A DNA stretch of 64,000 bases from Saccharomonospora viridis DSM 43017 (GTDB lineage Bacteria; Actinomycetota; Actinomycetes; Mycobacteriales; Pseudonocardiaceae), in assembly GCF_000023865.1 (NCBI RefSeq), contig NC_013159.1, forward strand, positions 1,514,001 to 1,578,000, read 5' to 3'. A model generated the notes under the pieces. That model was not told the origin of the DNA. It ran no database searches and worked only from the letters and a program-made list of their open reading frames with translations. Position 1 is the first letter of the stretch. Each line of letters opens with the position of its first letter. The position numbers and the translations under genes are program-made. This document shows, in pieces, positions 1-11,586 of the stretch.

Positions 1-2
1 AG

Positions 3-434
3 TGGTACGGCGAACCGCTTGGTGATCGCGTACGGAGGCTTGTGGTCGCTTTCGACGTCTCGCAGGCGTATCTCGCCGAGGTCCTGGGTATCAGTGCGCC
101 CATGTTGAGTCAGGTGATGAGCGGGCGGCGAGCGAAGATCGGCAACCCGGTCGTCCTGGCCCGGCTCATCATGCTCGAACGCAAGGTCCTGACGCCGGAG
201 GTCGCAGCGGGCAGCAAGGAGGCCATCCGCGCGGCGTTGGAGGACGTCAAGGCTTCCCGTCCCACGGTGAACAGGGACAACTTCCCCGTCGGCGTCGGCC
301 CCGACGAGACCGCCGTGCTCGCGGCACTGCGGGAGATCGCCGAGGAGGAGAGCCTGCTCGAAGCGGCGGAGCGGTTGGACGCGGACTTCCCCGCGATCGC
401 CGACCTGCTTCGCAGAGCGGGGAAGGCCCAGTAG
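3..434 (+). CDS. Helix-turn-helix DNA-binding protein, 5' end cut by window
   Basis: The reading frame is already open at the left edge (first full codon at base 3), so the true start lies outside the window. The visible 143 residues begin with a short XRE-like helix-turn-helix (SQAYLAEVLGISAPMLSQ, about residues 18-35 of the visible part), then a predicted helical C-terminal half with no recognised domain. The internal GTG at 42 would cut into the first helix and is unlikely to be the start. The TAG stop touches the GTG start of the next gene, so the two are probably co-transcribed. Target genes cannot be inferred. Confidence 0.75.
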   Translation, partial: WYGEPLGDRVRRLVVAFDVSQAYLAEVLGISAPMLSQVMSGRRAKIGNPVVLARLIMLERKVLTPEVAAGSKEAIRAALEDVKASRPTVNRDNFPVGVGPDETAVLAALREIAEEESLLEAAERLDADFPAIADLLRRAGKAQ

Positions 435-965
435 GTGTCCGACCCGGCCCGGCTGTTCACCGCGGTGACGCCGTCCGCCGCGGCGATCTCGGCACTGCGC
501 GAGGAGTTGGGTCGGTATCCCTCCGGACGCGGCCCGTTGCGCTGGGTCGAGGTCCCGCAGTGGCACATCACGCTCGGCTTCTACGGTATGGACGACCCCG
601 GGACCAGGGCATCCTGGTTGAAGGCCCGCCTGGCCGGGCTGCGAGCACCCACGGTGCAGCTGGTGGGAACGGGCTCGTTTCCCGGAGTATTGTGGGTCGG
701 GGTGCGCGAACACGGCCTGACCGAAGTGGCCGACGCGATCCGTCCGGAGGACGAGAAGCGCCCGTTCCGACCCCATCTGACGCTGGCGCGGGGCAGGGCG
801 TTCGGCACCATCGAAAGGTGGCGGCGTCTGCTCGCCGAGTTCGAAAGCCCGGCGTGGACGGCGACCGAGGTGGTGTTGTTCCGCAGCGACCGGGCCGAGG
901 ACGGTCGTCGGGCCGGTCCCCGGTACAGCGTGGTCGAGCGGTTCCCGCTTGACTCGCCGGGATGA
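435..965 (+). CDS. thpR: 2'-5' RNA ligase / RNA 2',3'-cyclic phosphodiesterase family protein
   Basis: A 176-residue protein of the 2H phosphoesterase superfamily. Both HxT signatures are visible: H44-I-T46 (context WHITLGF) and H114-L-T116 (context RPHLTLARG). They form the two halves of the active site that hydrolyses 2',3'-cyclic phosphate RNA ends or, in vitro, joins 2'-5' RNA. Length is normal for bacterial ThpR/LigT. The GTG start follows the preceding stop codon directly. The natural RNA substrate of bacterial members is not settled; the family assignment is firm, the exact role is not. Confidence 0.85.
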   Translation: MSDPARLFTAVTPSAAAISALREELGRYPSGRGPLRWVEVPQWHITLGFYGMDDPGTRASWLKARLAGLRAPTVQLVGTGSFPGVLWVGVREHGLTEVADAIRPEDEKRPFRPHLTLARGRAFGTIERWRRLLAEFESPAWTATEVVLFRSDRAEDGRRAGPRYSVVERFPLDSPG

Positions 966-1086
966 CCGTGTGCGGGCGCGGCGGTGGGGCGCTGCTGATA
1001 CGCTCGATAGTTGAGTCCGGCTGCGGTCCGTGGCGGCCGGTACTTACGAGCAATGACGACACGGCACACAGTCGAGGAGTGAACAC

Positions 1087-1356
1087 GTGGCTCTGACCGC
1101 GGAGGAGAAGAAAGCGATCCTGTCCGAGTTCGGTCTTCACGAGACCGACACGGGATCGCCCGAGGCGCAGGTGGCCCTGCTGACGAAGCGGATCACCGAC
1201 CTCACCGAGCACCTCAAGGTGCACAAGCAGGACCACCATTCGCGTCGTGGTTTGTTGCTGCTGGTCGGCCGTCGTCGCCGACTGCTCAACTACCTCATGC
1301 GAGTGGACATCGAGCGGTATCGTTCGCTGATTCAGCGACTCGGCCTCCGCCGATGA
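1087..1356 (+). CDS. rpsO: 30S ribosomal protein S15
   Basis: This 89-residue protein has the full length and sequence of S15, which binds the central domain of 16S rRNA and forms the B4 intersubunit bridge. Recognisable stretches are [14 protein letters not shown] and [18 protein letters not shown]. The start is GTG with a GAGGAG-type ribosome binding site just upstream. A strong terminator-like hairpin follows, and pnp lies next, the rpsO-pnp order known from Streptomyces and many other bacteria. Confidence 0.97.
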   Translation: MALTAEEKKAILSEFGLHETDTGSPEAQVALLTKRITDLTEHLKVHKQDHHSRRGLLLLVGRRRRLLNYLMRVDIERYRSLIQRLGLRR

Positions 1357-1364
1357 CAGGCCCT

Positions 1365-1398
1365 GAGGGGGCGTGACCCGTCTGGGTCGCGCCCCCTC
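1365..1398 (+). terminator. Hairpin terminator after rpsO
   Basis: Fifteen-base arms at 1365-1379 and 1384-1398 (GAGGGGGCGTGACCC / GGGTCGCGCCCCCTC) pair with a single T:G wobble around a 4-base loop. No T-tract follows, as is common in high-GC actinomycetes. It probably limits read-through into pnp rather than fully separating the two genes. Confidence 0.75.
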
Positions 1399-1510
1399 GG
1401 TACAAGGAAGCAAGACCATGGGCGAGCGCAGCAATACGCGAGGGCGCCGTAGCCGGTCCTCGGTAGTGGTCGCCGGGAACCCGTTCCCGTCGGCTTCGAT
1501 CGATGACCGG

Positions 1511-1567
1511 CCTCGTACCTCGCGTGTGCCCCGAGGAGTGGGGCGGCGCCCGCCCGGATGTACGAGG
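1511..1567 (+). promoter_or_regulatory. pnp leader structure that can mask the ribosome binding site
   Basis: CCTCGTAC (1511-1518) is the exact reverse complement of GTACGAGG (1560-1567), and the second copy runs into the GAGGAG ribosome binding site of pnp (1564-1569; ATG at 1582). The enclosed bases contain a smaller CCCC/GGGG hairpin. PNPase genes are known to be autoregulated through structured leaders in E. coli. Whether this fold acts that way is inference. Confidence 0.45.
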
Positions 1568-1581
1568 AGTAATACACAGTC

Positions 1582-4053
1582 ATGACTGATGTCAGCGGCA
1601 ATGACACACAGGCCGTGCACGAAACGGAAGCCGTGATCGACAACGGGCGGTTCGGTCAGCGCACGGTCCGATTCGAGACGGGCAGACTCGCGCGACAGGC
1701 AGCCGGGTCCGTCGTCGCGTACCTGGACGACGAGACGATGGTGCTGTCCGCCACCACCGCGTCCAAACAGCCCAAGGAACAGTTCGACTTCTTCCCGCTG
1801 ACGGTGGACGTCGAGGAGCGGATGTACGCGGCCGGGCGTATCCCCGGTGCGTTCTTCCGTCGGGAAGGTCGCCCGTCCACCGACGCGATCCTGACCTGCC
1901 GGCTCATCGACCGTCCCCTGCGTCCCTCGTTCGCGGAGGGGCTGCGTAACGAGATCCAGATCGTCGTGACGGTGCAGAGCCTGCACCCGGACGACCCCTA
2001 CGACGTGCTCGCCATCAACGCGGCGTCGGCTTCCACCCAGATCGCCGGACTGCCGTTCTCCGGCCCCATCGGTGGAGTGCGGCTCGGGCTGATCGACGGC
2101 GAGTGGGTCGCCTTCCCGACCTGGTCGCAGCTGGAGCGCGCCACGTTCAACATGGTCGTGGCGGGTCGTATCGTCGGGGATCGTCCCGAGGACGTCGCGA
2201 TCATGATGGTCGAGGCGGAGGGGACCGAGAACACCCTCGACCTCATCGCGAACGGGGCCACCGCGCCCACGGAGAAGACCGTGGCCGAGGGCTTGGACGC
2301 GGCCAAGCCGTTCATCCGGGTGCTGTGCGAGGCGCAGCAGCGACTCGCCGACGTGGCGGCGAAGCCGGTGGGTGAGTTCCCGCTGTTCCCGGACTACGAA
2401 CAGGACGCCTACGACGCGGTCGCGGCCATCGCGACCGACGGCCTCGCCAAGGCGCTCACGATCGCGGGCAAGCAGGAACGCGAGAACGCGATCGACGAGG
2501 TGAAGAACGCGGTGCTCGAGCGCGTCGGAATCGGCGAGGGCGAGGCGTTCGAAGGCCGTGAGAAGGAGATCGGCGCGGCGTTCCGCGCGCTGACCAAGAA
2601 GCTGATCCGGCAGCGCATCCTGCGCGACAAGGTGCGTATCGACGGCCGCGGCGTGACGGACATCCGGCAGCTGGCCGCCGAGGTGTCGGTGGTGCCGAGG
2701 GCGCACGGCTCGGCCCTGTTCGAGCGGGGCGAGACCCAGATCCTGGGGGTCACCACGCTCAACATGCTCCGTATGGAGCAGCAGCTCGACACCCTGTCGC
2801 CGGAGACGACGAAGCGTTTCCTGCACCATTACAACTTCCCGCCGTACTCCACCGGGGAGACGGGCCGGGTGGGCACGCCGAAGCGCCGTGAGATCGGCCA
2901 CGGCATGCTCGCCGAGCGCGCGCTCGTACCCGTGGTACCGAAGCGGGAGGAGTTCCCGTACGCGATCCGGCAGGTCTCCGAGGCACTGGGCTCCAACGGG
3001 TCCACCTCGATGGGCTCGGTGTGCGCGTCCACGATGAGCCTGCTCAACGCCGGGGTGCCGCTGAAGGCGCCGGTGGCGGGTATCGCCATGGGGCTGGTGT
3101 CCGACGAGGTCGAGAACGAGAACGGGGAGACCGAGGTCCGTTACGTGGCGCTCACCGACATCCTCGGTGCGGAGGACGCCTTCGGTGACATGGACTTCAA
3201 GGTCGCGGGCACCAGGGAGATCATCACCGCGCTGCAGTTGGACACGAAGCTCGACGGCATTCCGTCCGACGTGCTCGCCGCGGCGCTGGAGCAGGCCCGG
3301 GACGCTCGACTGACGATTCTGGACGTCATGGCCGAGGCCATCGACGGTCCGGACGAGATGAGCCCGTACGCACCGCGCGTGACGAGCCTGAAGGTGCCGG
3401 TCGACAAGATCGGCGAGGTCATCGGCCCGAAGGGCAAGATGATCAACTCGATCACCGAGGAGACCGGTGCCGACATCTCCATCGAGGACGACGGCACGAT
3501 CTACGTCGGTGCCGCCGACGGCCCCTCGGCCGACGCTGCCATCGAGAAGATCAACGCCATCGCCAACCCGCAGCTGCCGAAGGTCGGTGAGCGGTACCTC
3601 GGCACCGTGGTGAAGACGGCGGCGTTCGGTGCGTTCGTGTCGCTGCTGCCCGGCAGGGACGGCTTGGTGCACATCTCCAAGTTGGGCAACGGCAAGCGCG
3701 TGGCCAAGGTCGAGGACGTGGTGCACGTCGGCGACAAGCTGCAGGTGGAGATCGCCGACATCGACAGCCGCGGCAAGATCAGCCTCGTGCTCGTCAAGGA
3801 CGAGGACGAGGAAGGAGAGGCCGCCGAGTCCGGCAAGGGGCAGTCCTCGGCTCAGGAAGCCCCCGAACGGGACAAGCCCGCGAAGGCGGGTAGGGGCGAC
3901 AAGGGGCCGAGGCCTGACCGGCCGCGTCAGCGCACCCGTCGTGGCGGACGTGGCCGTGGCGGCGAGAGGGGCGGTCGCGGTGAGAAGTCGGACCAGCAGC
4001 AGTCCGACGCGAAGGGCACCGCCTCGACGAGCGGCCCGGCCGACCTGGAGTAA
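1582..4053 (+). CDS. pnp: Polyribonucleotide nucleotidyltransferase (PNPase / GpsI)
   Basis: An 823-residue phosphorolytic 3'-5' exoribonuclease of RNA decay; the actinomycete homologue was first called guanosine pentaphosphate synthetase. Visible order: RNase PH domain 1, helical linker, RNase PH domain 2 with [15 protein letters not shown] and the acidic stretch [13 protein letters not shown] domain with GPKGK near residues 615-619, S1 domain at about 672-740, and an Arg/Gly-rich tail from about residue 775. The core is normal for the family; the long basic/acidic tail is the actinobacterial addition. Translation starts at ATG after GAGGAG with a rather long 12-base gap. Confidence 0.97.
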   Translation: MTDVSGNDTQAVHETEAVIDNGRFGQRTVRFETGRLARQAAGSVVAYLDDETMVLSATTASKQPKEQFDFFPLTVDVEERMYAAGRIPGAFFRREGRPSTDAILTCRLIDRPLRPSFAEGLRNEIQIVVTVQSLHPDDPYDVLAINAASASTQIAGLPFSGPIGGVRLGLIDGEWVAFPTWSQLERATFNMVVAGRIVGDRPEDVAIMMVEAEGTENTLDLIANGATAPTEKTVAEGLDAAKPFIRVLCEAQQRLADVAAKPVGEFPLFPDYEQDAYDAVAAIATDGLAKALTIAGKQERENAIDEVKNAVLERVGIGEGEAFEGREKEIGAAFRALTKKLIRQRILRDKVRIDGRGVTDIRQLAAEVSVVPRAHGSALFERGETQILGVTTLNMLRMEQQLDTLSPETTKRFLHHYNFPPYSTGETGRVGTPKRREIGHGMLAERALVPVVPKREEFPYAIRQVSEALGSNGSTSMGSVCASTMSLLNAGVPLKAPVAGIAMGLVSDEVENENGETEVRYVALTDILGAEDAFGDMDFKVAGTREIITALQLDTKLDGIPSDVLAAALEQARDARLTILDVMAEAIDGPDEMSPYAPRVTSLKVPVDKIGEVIGPKGKMINSITEETGADISIEDDGTIYVGAADGPSADAAIEKINAIANPQLPKVGERYLGTVVKTAAFGAFVSLLPGRDGLVHISKLGNGKRVAKVEDVVHVGDKLQVEIADIDSRGKISLVLVKDEDEEGEAAESGKGQSSAQEAPERDKPAKAGRGDKGPRPDRPRQRTRRGGRGRGGERGGRGEKSDQQQSDAKGTASTSGPADLE

Positions 4054-4097
4054 CGCGAACCCGCGGAACACAATCCCAGATCCCTCATAGGCGGACT

Positions 4098-4140
4098 CGA
4101 ACGGCCCGTCGCCTCATCCGTGGAGGCGACGGGCCGTTCG
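4098..4140 (+). terminator. Perfect 18-bp hairpin terminator after pnp
   Basis: Arms at 4098-4115 and 4123-4140 are perfectly complementary (CGAACGGCCCGTCGCCTC and its reverse complement) with a 7-base loop. It sits 44 bases after the pnp stop and just before the next gene. No T-run follows. Confidence 0.85.
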
Positions 4141-4161
4141 GCGAGGTGAGTCGACAAAGAC

Positions 4162-6748
<2,587 letters not shown>

Positions 6749-6775
6749 AGGATCCCCCCGAAGCTCGCGGGAAGA

Positions 6776-7306
6776 TCACAGGCGGAACAGCTTGGCGAAG
6801 AACACCGGGGCCGCGGCCAACGCGCTGAACCGTACGAAGCGGCCCACGAATCCCACGAGCAGGAACAGTGAAACCCGCATGTGGACCAGCCCGGCGAGCA
6901 CGCTCATGGCCATGTAAGGCGGGAGGCCGAATATCGAGCTGGCCCCGTACGTGGCGGTCATCCAGTGCGGGTGCTGGTGGCAACGTTCACGTATCCGGGT
7001 CAATGCCCGACGCAGTCGTGTGGTGCATTGCCGTCGGCGTTCTCGCCCGGGGGACGCGGTGTGAGTCCGCCGACCGCGATACCACCTCGCGCTCAAAAGA
7101 GAGGGCAGTTCGATGATCCCCCTGGCGGCCAGATAGTGCAGCAGTTTGCCCGAGACCTGCCCGAATGCCACGGCAGCGCCGATGCCGATCCATGGCAGGG
7201 ACGGCTCACTGGTGACGAGACCGAGCACGAACAGTTCGACGTTCATGATCGGTAGCAGGGATGTACCGAAGGCGACACCGAGCGAGACACATAACCAAGT
7301 GAACAC
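6776..7306 (-). CDS. VTT/YqaA-like membrane protein (DedA superfamily relative)
   Basis: A 176-residue membrane protein transcribed toward the dapB operon. The first hydrophobic half contains the sequence TSLLPIMNVELFVLGL, resembling the re-entrant loop start of YqaA/DedA (VTT) proteins. A basic loop of about 45 residues (RRGRRTHTASPGRERRR) separates it from two further hydrophobic segments. Proteins of this superfamily include lipid scramblase-like and flippase members. The family call rests on pattern similarity only and a role is not assigned. Confidence 0.6.
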   Translation of the reverse strand: MFTWLCVSLGVAFGTSLLPIMNVELFVLGLVTSEPSLPWIGIGAAVAFGQVSGKLLHYLAARGIIELPSLLSARWYRGRRTHTASPGRERRRQCTTRLRRALTRIRERCHQHPHWMTATYGASSIFGLPPYMAMSVLAGLVHMRVSLFLLVGFVGRFVRFSALAAAPVFFAKLFRL

Positions 7307-8165
7307 GGCGTGGTCCTCCGGACGTGGGGTGGATGACGCTCACCCTAGTGGCCTCGGAGACGCTGTGGGTGCACGAAGGGTAAGGTCGTCGACCCTTTTC
7401 CTCAGGAAGGCCGAGGCTTTCTCACTCACTCCGGCGGAGCGGGGCCGTCCGGAGGCGGTCTGTGCCGAGTCGTGGGGGCTTTCGCGTCGCCGAACGGAAC
7501 ACCCGGTTCGCGGCGGCGCCGCCGTGGTTCACAGGTCGCCCGGAAGGATTGTCGCCGCCTCGGTGAGAATTCCCACGAATCCGCCGATTCCTTTTCTCGC
7601 TTCCTGTGACAGAACTATTACCTTCGGTTGTGGAGAATTCGAGGGAATTCGGGACGGGAAAGGATGTGCCCGGCCGCCCCTGAGGGTTGCCTCTCGTGGG
7701 ACAGGCGGGCTGACCAGCGTGTTCACTCCTTCTTGCGCGGTGGGGAAGTGGCGTCGGCAGTGAGAGGGCCCTTCGGGTCGAGCGTGCCGAGCCGGCGCTG
7801 TCATATCAGGGGTGGCCGATATCACGAGCCGATCTCGGGATGATGCCGGCACTTTCGGGTTTCAATTCTCGAAGGGGCGACGACGCTTGCTGAACTCCGT
7901 GTCGGCGCTCGTATCTCTCGACGGCGCGGGCGGCGTTTTTCGTCTTAATTAGACGAGTGTACTACGAAGTCGGCCCGAGCGGATTGAGAAGATCATCACG
8001 TGATATGTCGAGCGTTCGGTCCGGCGGTCGACAAAGGGCGTTCTGTAGGATGTGTCCTCGGGGTGGCTGACGCTCGTACGCGTGATGTGGTCATGCGTAC
8101 GACGCGATGACTCGCCCTGGTTAAGTCCGACGGCGAAGCTTGGACCTGAGACGGCGGTGAAATAT
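7307..8165. other. Gene-free region before the Mrp operon
   Basis: About 860 bases hold no reading frame that looks like a protein; the open frames present have scrambled composition and no recognisable motifs. The region has locally AT-richer patches (7560-7640 and 7850-7960) unlike the flanking genes. It contains the upstream regulatory DNA of the mnh operon and the shared promoter side of the minus-strand membrane gene. Confidence 0.6.
7940..7956. promoter_or_regulatory. Palindrome in AT-rich patch upstream of the mnh operon
   Basis: TCGTCT-TAATT-AGACGA forms 6-base inverted arms around an AT core, about 210 bases before the mnhA start. It has the size of a dimeric repressor site. No cognate regulator lies next to it, so its role is open. 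Confidence 0.35.
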
Positions 8166-10556
8166 ATGCTCGTGGCGATTCTCGCCCATTTCGCCGTCGC
8201 CTTGTTGCTGCCTGCCATCGCCCAGAGGTGGGGCAGGGCCGCATTCGTCGTCGGAGCCGTCCTGTCGGCGGCTACACTCGCCACTCTACTCCTTTTCTTC
8301 TCCGATGGGGCATTCGGCGACAACGACGACGTCGTCGAGCAAACCCTCCGCTGGGCACCGGCGATCGACTTGGAAATCACATTCCGAATCGACGCCCTCT
8401 CGGTGCTCATGGCATTGCTCGTCTCCGGGGTCGGCGCACTCGTTCTCACCTACTACGCGTGTTACGCCAAGCCCGGTGATCCGATCATCGGCCGCAATTC
8501 GTCACTGCTGGTGACGTTCGCCGGCGCGATGCTGGGACTCGTTCTCGTCGACGACATCTTTTCCCTGTATCTGTTCTGGGAACTGACGACGGTCTGCTCG
8601 TTCCTCCTGGTCGGCGGGGACGGCACGACGAGGAGGTCCCGGCGTTCGGCCACGCAGGCTTTGCTGGTCACCGCGGCGGGTGGACTGGCCATGCTGATGG
8701 GCCTGATCCTGCTTTCCACCGCGGCGGGCACCGTGCGGGTGTCCGAGATCGTGGCCGACCCGCCTCCGGAGAGCCTGCTGACCAGCGTCGCGGTCATCCT
8801 GGTGCTGGCCGGGGCGTTCACCAAGTCCGCCCAGTTCCCGTTCCACTTCTGGCTGCCCGCGGCCATGGTCGCTCCGACGCCCGTGAGCGCGTACCTACAC
8901 GCCGCGGCGATGGTGAAGGCCGGGGTGTACCTGGTGGCCCGGTTCGCGCCCGGCTTCTACGCGATGCCCGCCTGGTGGATCCCGGTCATCGGGTTCGGGC
9001 TCTGGACCATGATCCTCGGTGCGGTGCGGGCGCTGCGGCAGAACGACCTCAAGACCCTGCTCGCGTTCGGCACCGTGAGCCAGCTGGGTTTCCTGACCGT
9101 CCTGATGGGGTCCGGCGGCTTCGTGTCGGCGTTGGCCGGTGCGACACTGGTCCTTTCCCACGGACTGTTCAAGTCGACGCTCTTCCTGGTCACCGGCATC
9201 ATCGACAAACGAGCGGGGACCCGGGACGTGCGCCATCTGTCCGGTCTGGGGCGGCGTTGGCCGGTGCTGGCCGGGATAGCGGCACTGGCTCTCGCGTCGA
9301 TGGCGGGTGTTCCCCCACTGCTCGGGTTCGTCGGTAAGGAAGCGGCTTTCGAGGCCTTCCTGCGCGAAGAAGTCGTGAGAAGCGGCGTCAACCAGTTGAC
9401 GCTGATCGGCCTGTTGGTGGGCTCGTCCCTGACCGTGGCCTACAGTCTGCGTTTCTTCGTCGGGGCGTTCGGTACCCGGCCCGGTGTGGCACCGCTGGAA
9501 GTGCAGCGGCCGGGTGTGGGATTCGTCGCGCCCGTGTTGGTCCCGGCCGTGGCGAGCCTCGTCCTCGGTTGCATGCCGGGCTGGGTCGAGGTGTTGGCAG
9601 GCCGATACGCCGAGGCCTATCCAAGTGAGGGTTTGCGCTATCACCTGGCGCTGTGGCACGGCCTCACCGCCACGGTGGGCCTGTCCGCGCTCGTCTTGGT
9701 GGCCGGTTACGGGGCTTACCGGGCGACCTGGGTGCTCCGCCGGTTCGCGGGGCGCCTGCCCGTGGCGTTGCAGGCGGAGCCGTCCTATCGGGCCACGATG
9801 CGTGCGTTGGACCGGCTCTCCCGTTGGTTGACCGGTCGACTCCAGGTCGGTTCGTTGCCGGTCTACCTCGGCGTGATCGTGGTGACGATGGGGCTGGCAC
9901 CCGTACTCGGGTTGCTGGCGGGGATGGGCGAACCTCCCGTGCTGCGGTTCGTCGACTCGTGGGTGCAACTCGTCCTGGTGTTGCTGATGCTCGTGGCAGC
10001 GGGTGCCGCCGTGCTCGCGCGGCGTCGCCTGACGGCCGTGCTGGTCACCGGTCTGGTCGGGTACAGCATCGGCGCCTTGTTCGTCGTCGAAGGTGGTGTG
10101 GACCTCGCGCTGGCGCAGTTCTTGGTCGAATCGTTGACGCTGGTCGTCTTCGTGTTCGTCCTGCGTCGGTTCCCCTCCGCGTTCGGTCGTGAGCGGCAGC
10201 GGACGCGGTCGGCGCGTTGGAGCAAAGCCGGTATCGCGGCCTTCGGCGGGATCGTCGTCGGAGTGCTCGCCGTGCTGGTCTCGGGATCGCGGGACGGGCT
10301 GCCGGAGACGAGTCAGGAATACATCGCACGCGCGGAGCATGAGGCCGGGGCCACCAACGTCGTCAACGCGATCATCGTCGACTTCCGGGCGTTCGACACG
10401 CTCGGTGAGGTCACCGTTTTGGCGGTGGCGGCCATCGGCGCGGCGAGTCTCATCCTCGCGGCCCATCGACAGCGCAAACGCCCTGGTGACGAACTGAGCG
10501 GAGTGGACACACAAGCCGGGCAGGAAGTGTCGAACGGGGAGGGGGCGACGTCGTGA
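8166..10556 (+). CDS. mnhA: Mrp/Mnh cation/proton antiporter subunit A
   Basis: The largest membrane subunit of the multi-subunit Mrp antiporter, related to NuoL of complex I; 796 residues. It contains the proton-antiporter-fold helices with the key glutamate E139 (FWELTTVCSF) and lysine K220 (AFTKSAQFPFHFWLP) seen in MrpA/MrpD. The C-terminal part carries the MbhD/MbhE-type extra helices of MrpA. ATG 8166 is chosen because homologues begin with this hydrophobic helix and GGTGA lies 6 bases upstream; GTG 8157 would add three residues. First gene of a seven-gene operon with overlapping stops and starts. Confidence 0.92.
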   Translation: MLVAILAHFAVALLLPAIAQRWGRAAFVVGAVLSAATLATLLLFFSDGAFGDNDDVVEQTLRWAPAIDLEITFRIDALSVLMALLVSGVGALVLTYYACYAKPGDPIIGRNSSLLVTFAGAMLGLVLVDDIFSLYLFWELTTVCSFLLVGGDGTTRRSRRSATQALLVTAAGGLAMLMGLILLSTAAGTVRVSEIVADPPPESLLTSVAVILVLAGAFTKSAQFPFHFWLPAAMVAPTPVSAYLHAAAMVKAGVYLVARFAPGFYAMPAWWIPVIGFGLWTMILGAVRALRQNDLKTLLAFGTVSQLGFLTVLMGSGGFVSALAGATLVLSHGLFKSTLFLVTGIIDKRAGTRDVRHLSGLGRRWPVLAGIAALALASMAGVPPLLGFVGKEAAFEAFLREEVVRSGVNQLTLIGLLVGSSLTVAYSLRFFVGAFGTRPGVAPLEVQRPGVGFVAPVLVPAVASLVLGCMPGWVEVLAGRYAEAYPSEGLRYHLALWHGLTATVGLSALVLVAGYGAYRATWVLRRFAGRLPVALQAEPSYRATMRALDRLSRWLTGRLQVGSLPVYLGVIVVTMGLAPVLGLLAGMGEPPVLRFVDSWVQLVLVLLMLVAAGAAVLARRRLTAVLVTGLVGYSIGALFVVEGGVDLALAQFLVESLTLVVFVFVLRRFPSAFGRERQRTRSARWSKAGIAAFGGIVVGVLAVLVSGSRDGLPETSQEYIARAEHEAGATNVVNAIIVDFRAFDTLGEVTVLAVAAIGAASLILAAHRQRKRPGDELSGVDTQAGQEVSNGEGATS

Positions 10557-11125
10557 AGGGCTCCCAAACCGGAGCGGCTCAACAGTGGTGGGACACCCGG
10601 GACCGGCCACACGAGAACTGGCTTGTACGGAAAGGTGAGGAGAACCGCTGGCCACGCTCCCTGTTGTTGGAGGTGTGCCTGCGCGTCGTCTTCCCCACGG
10701 TGCTGCTCGTGGCGGTCTATCTGCTGTTCGCGGGCCACACCCGGGCCGGGGGCGGTTTCAGCGCGGGGCTGGTCGCGGGATTGGCGTTCGTGCTGCGATA
10801 CGTGGCCGGCGGTTCCGTGACGGGACTTCGCGAGTCGCGGGTTCAGCCTCCCGTGGTGATCGGTATAGGACTCGTCCTGGTGGTGGCCAGCGCGATCGTG
10901 CCGACGTGGTTCGGACTTCCGGTGTTGGCCAGTGCTGTGTGGACCGTCGAGGCTCCGTTGTTCGGCACGCTGGAGGTCGCGTCGAGCCTCGCCTTCGACA
11001 CCGGCGTCTTCCTGCTCATCGTCGGTGTGGTGCTGAACCTGCTGCGCACCTTGGGTGAGGGCATCCAGCTCGGAGAACTGGAGAGTGAACTGAACGACCA
11101 GCATCCGGGGGACGCGAGTACGTGA
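10553..11125 (+). CDS. mnhB: Mrp/Mnh antiporter subunit B
   Basis: A 190-residue protein with the MnhB domain: four hydrophobic segments and the signature GHTRAGGGFSAGLVAG, typical of MrpB proteins. About 40 hydrophilic N-terminal residues precede the domain. The GTG start overlaps the mnhA stop as GTGA. MrpB is a small structural subunit needed for assembly of the full complex. Confidence 0.9.
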   Translation: MKGSQTGAAQQWWDTRDRPHENWLVRKGEENRWPRSLLLEVCLRVVFPTVLLVAVYLLFAGHTRAGGGFSAGLVAGLAFVLRYVAGGSVTGLRESRVQPPVVIGIGLVLVVASAIVPTWFGLPVLASAVWTVEAPLFGTLEVASSLAFDTGVFLLIVGVVLNLLRTLGEGIQLGELESELNDQHPGDAST

Positions 11126-11586
11126 CGATCAATGTGACGATGGCGGTGGCGATCGCCGGGCTCTACACGGTGGGGTTCTACCTGCTCATGCAACGTTCGT
11201 TGATGCGGGTGATCCTCGGTATCACGATCCTCGGGCACGGGGCGAACCTGTTCCTTCAGGTCGCCGGTGGTCCCCCGGGTGAGCCCACCTTCGTCGGTGC
11301 CGCGGTCGCCGAGTTGATGGTCGATCCGCTGCCCCAGGCTTTGGCGCTCACGGCCATCGTCATCACCTTCGCGCTCACCACGTTCCTGCTCGCGCTGGCG
11401 TTTCGGTCGTGGGTGCTGCTCGGCCACGACGAGGTGCAGGACGACGTCGAGGACCGTCGGGTCGCCGTCCGGGAAGCGCGTGCGGTGGAGGAGACCTCCG
11501 CCCCGGACGTGGACGCCGACTCCTCGGGCGAAGCGGCCGAGGCGGCCGAGGACGAGCCCGAGGCACCCCGGGAGGTCCGCCGGTGA
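11122..11586 (+). CDS. mnhC: Mrp/Mnh antiporter subunit C (NuoK-like)
   Basis: A 154-residue protein homologous to NuoK: three hydrophobic helices with GFYLLMQRSLMRVILGI and DPLPQALALTAIVI, hallmarks of MnhC. The last 45 residues are an acidic tail rich in E, A and D, longer than in the roughly 110-residue Bacillus protein. The start overlaps the mnhB stop (GTGA) and the stop overlaps the mnhD start. Confidence 0.9.
   Translation: MTINVTMAVAIAGLYTVGFYLLMQRSLMRVILGITILGHGANLFLQVAGGPPGEPTFVGAAVAELMVDPLPQALALTAIVITFALTTFLLALAFRSWVLLGHDEVQDDVEDRRVAVREARAVEETSAPDVDADSSGEAAEAAEDEPEAPREVRR

Noticed and set aside
568-4071. A 1167-codon open frame on the minus strand across rpsO and pnp
   Set aside because: It is antisense to two certain genes, has Arg/His/Gly/Leu-biased composition with no domain, and arises from GC-rich third positions of the plus-strand genes.
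7146-7763. A 205-codon plus-strand frame between the VTT gene and the mnh operon
   Set aside because: Its first part is antisense to the VTT gene and the rest has mixed, motif-free sequence with no ribosome binding site.
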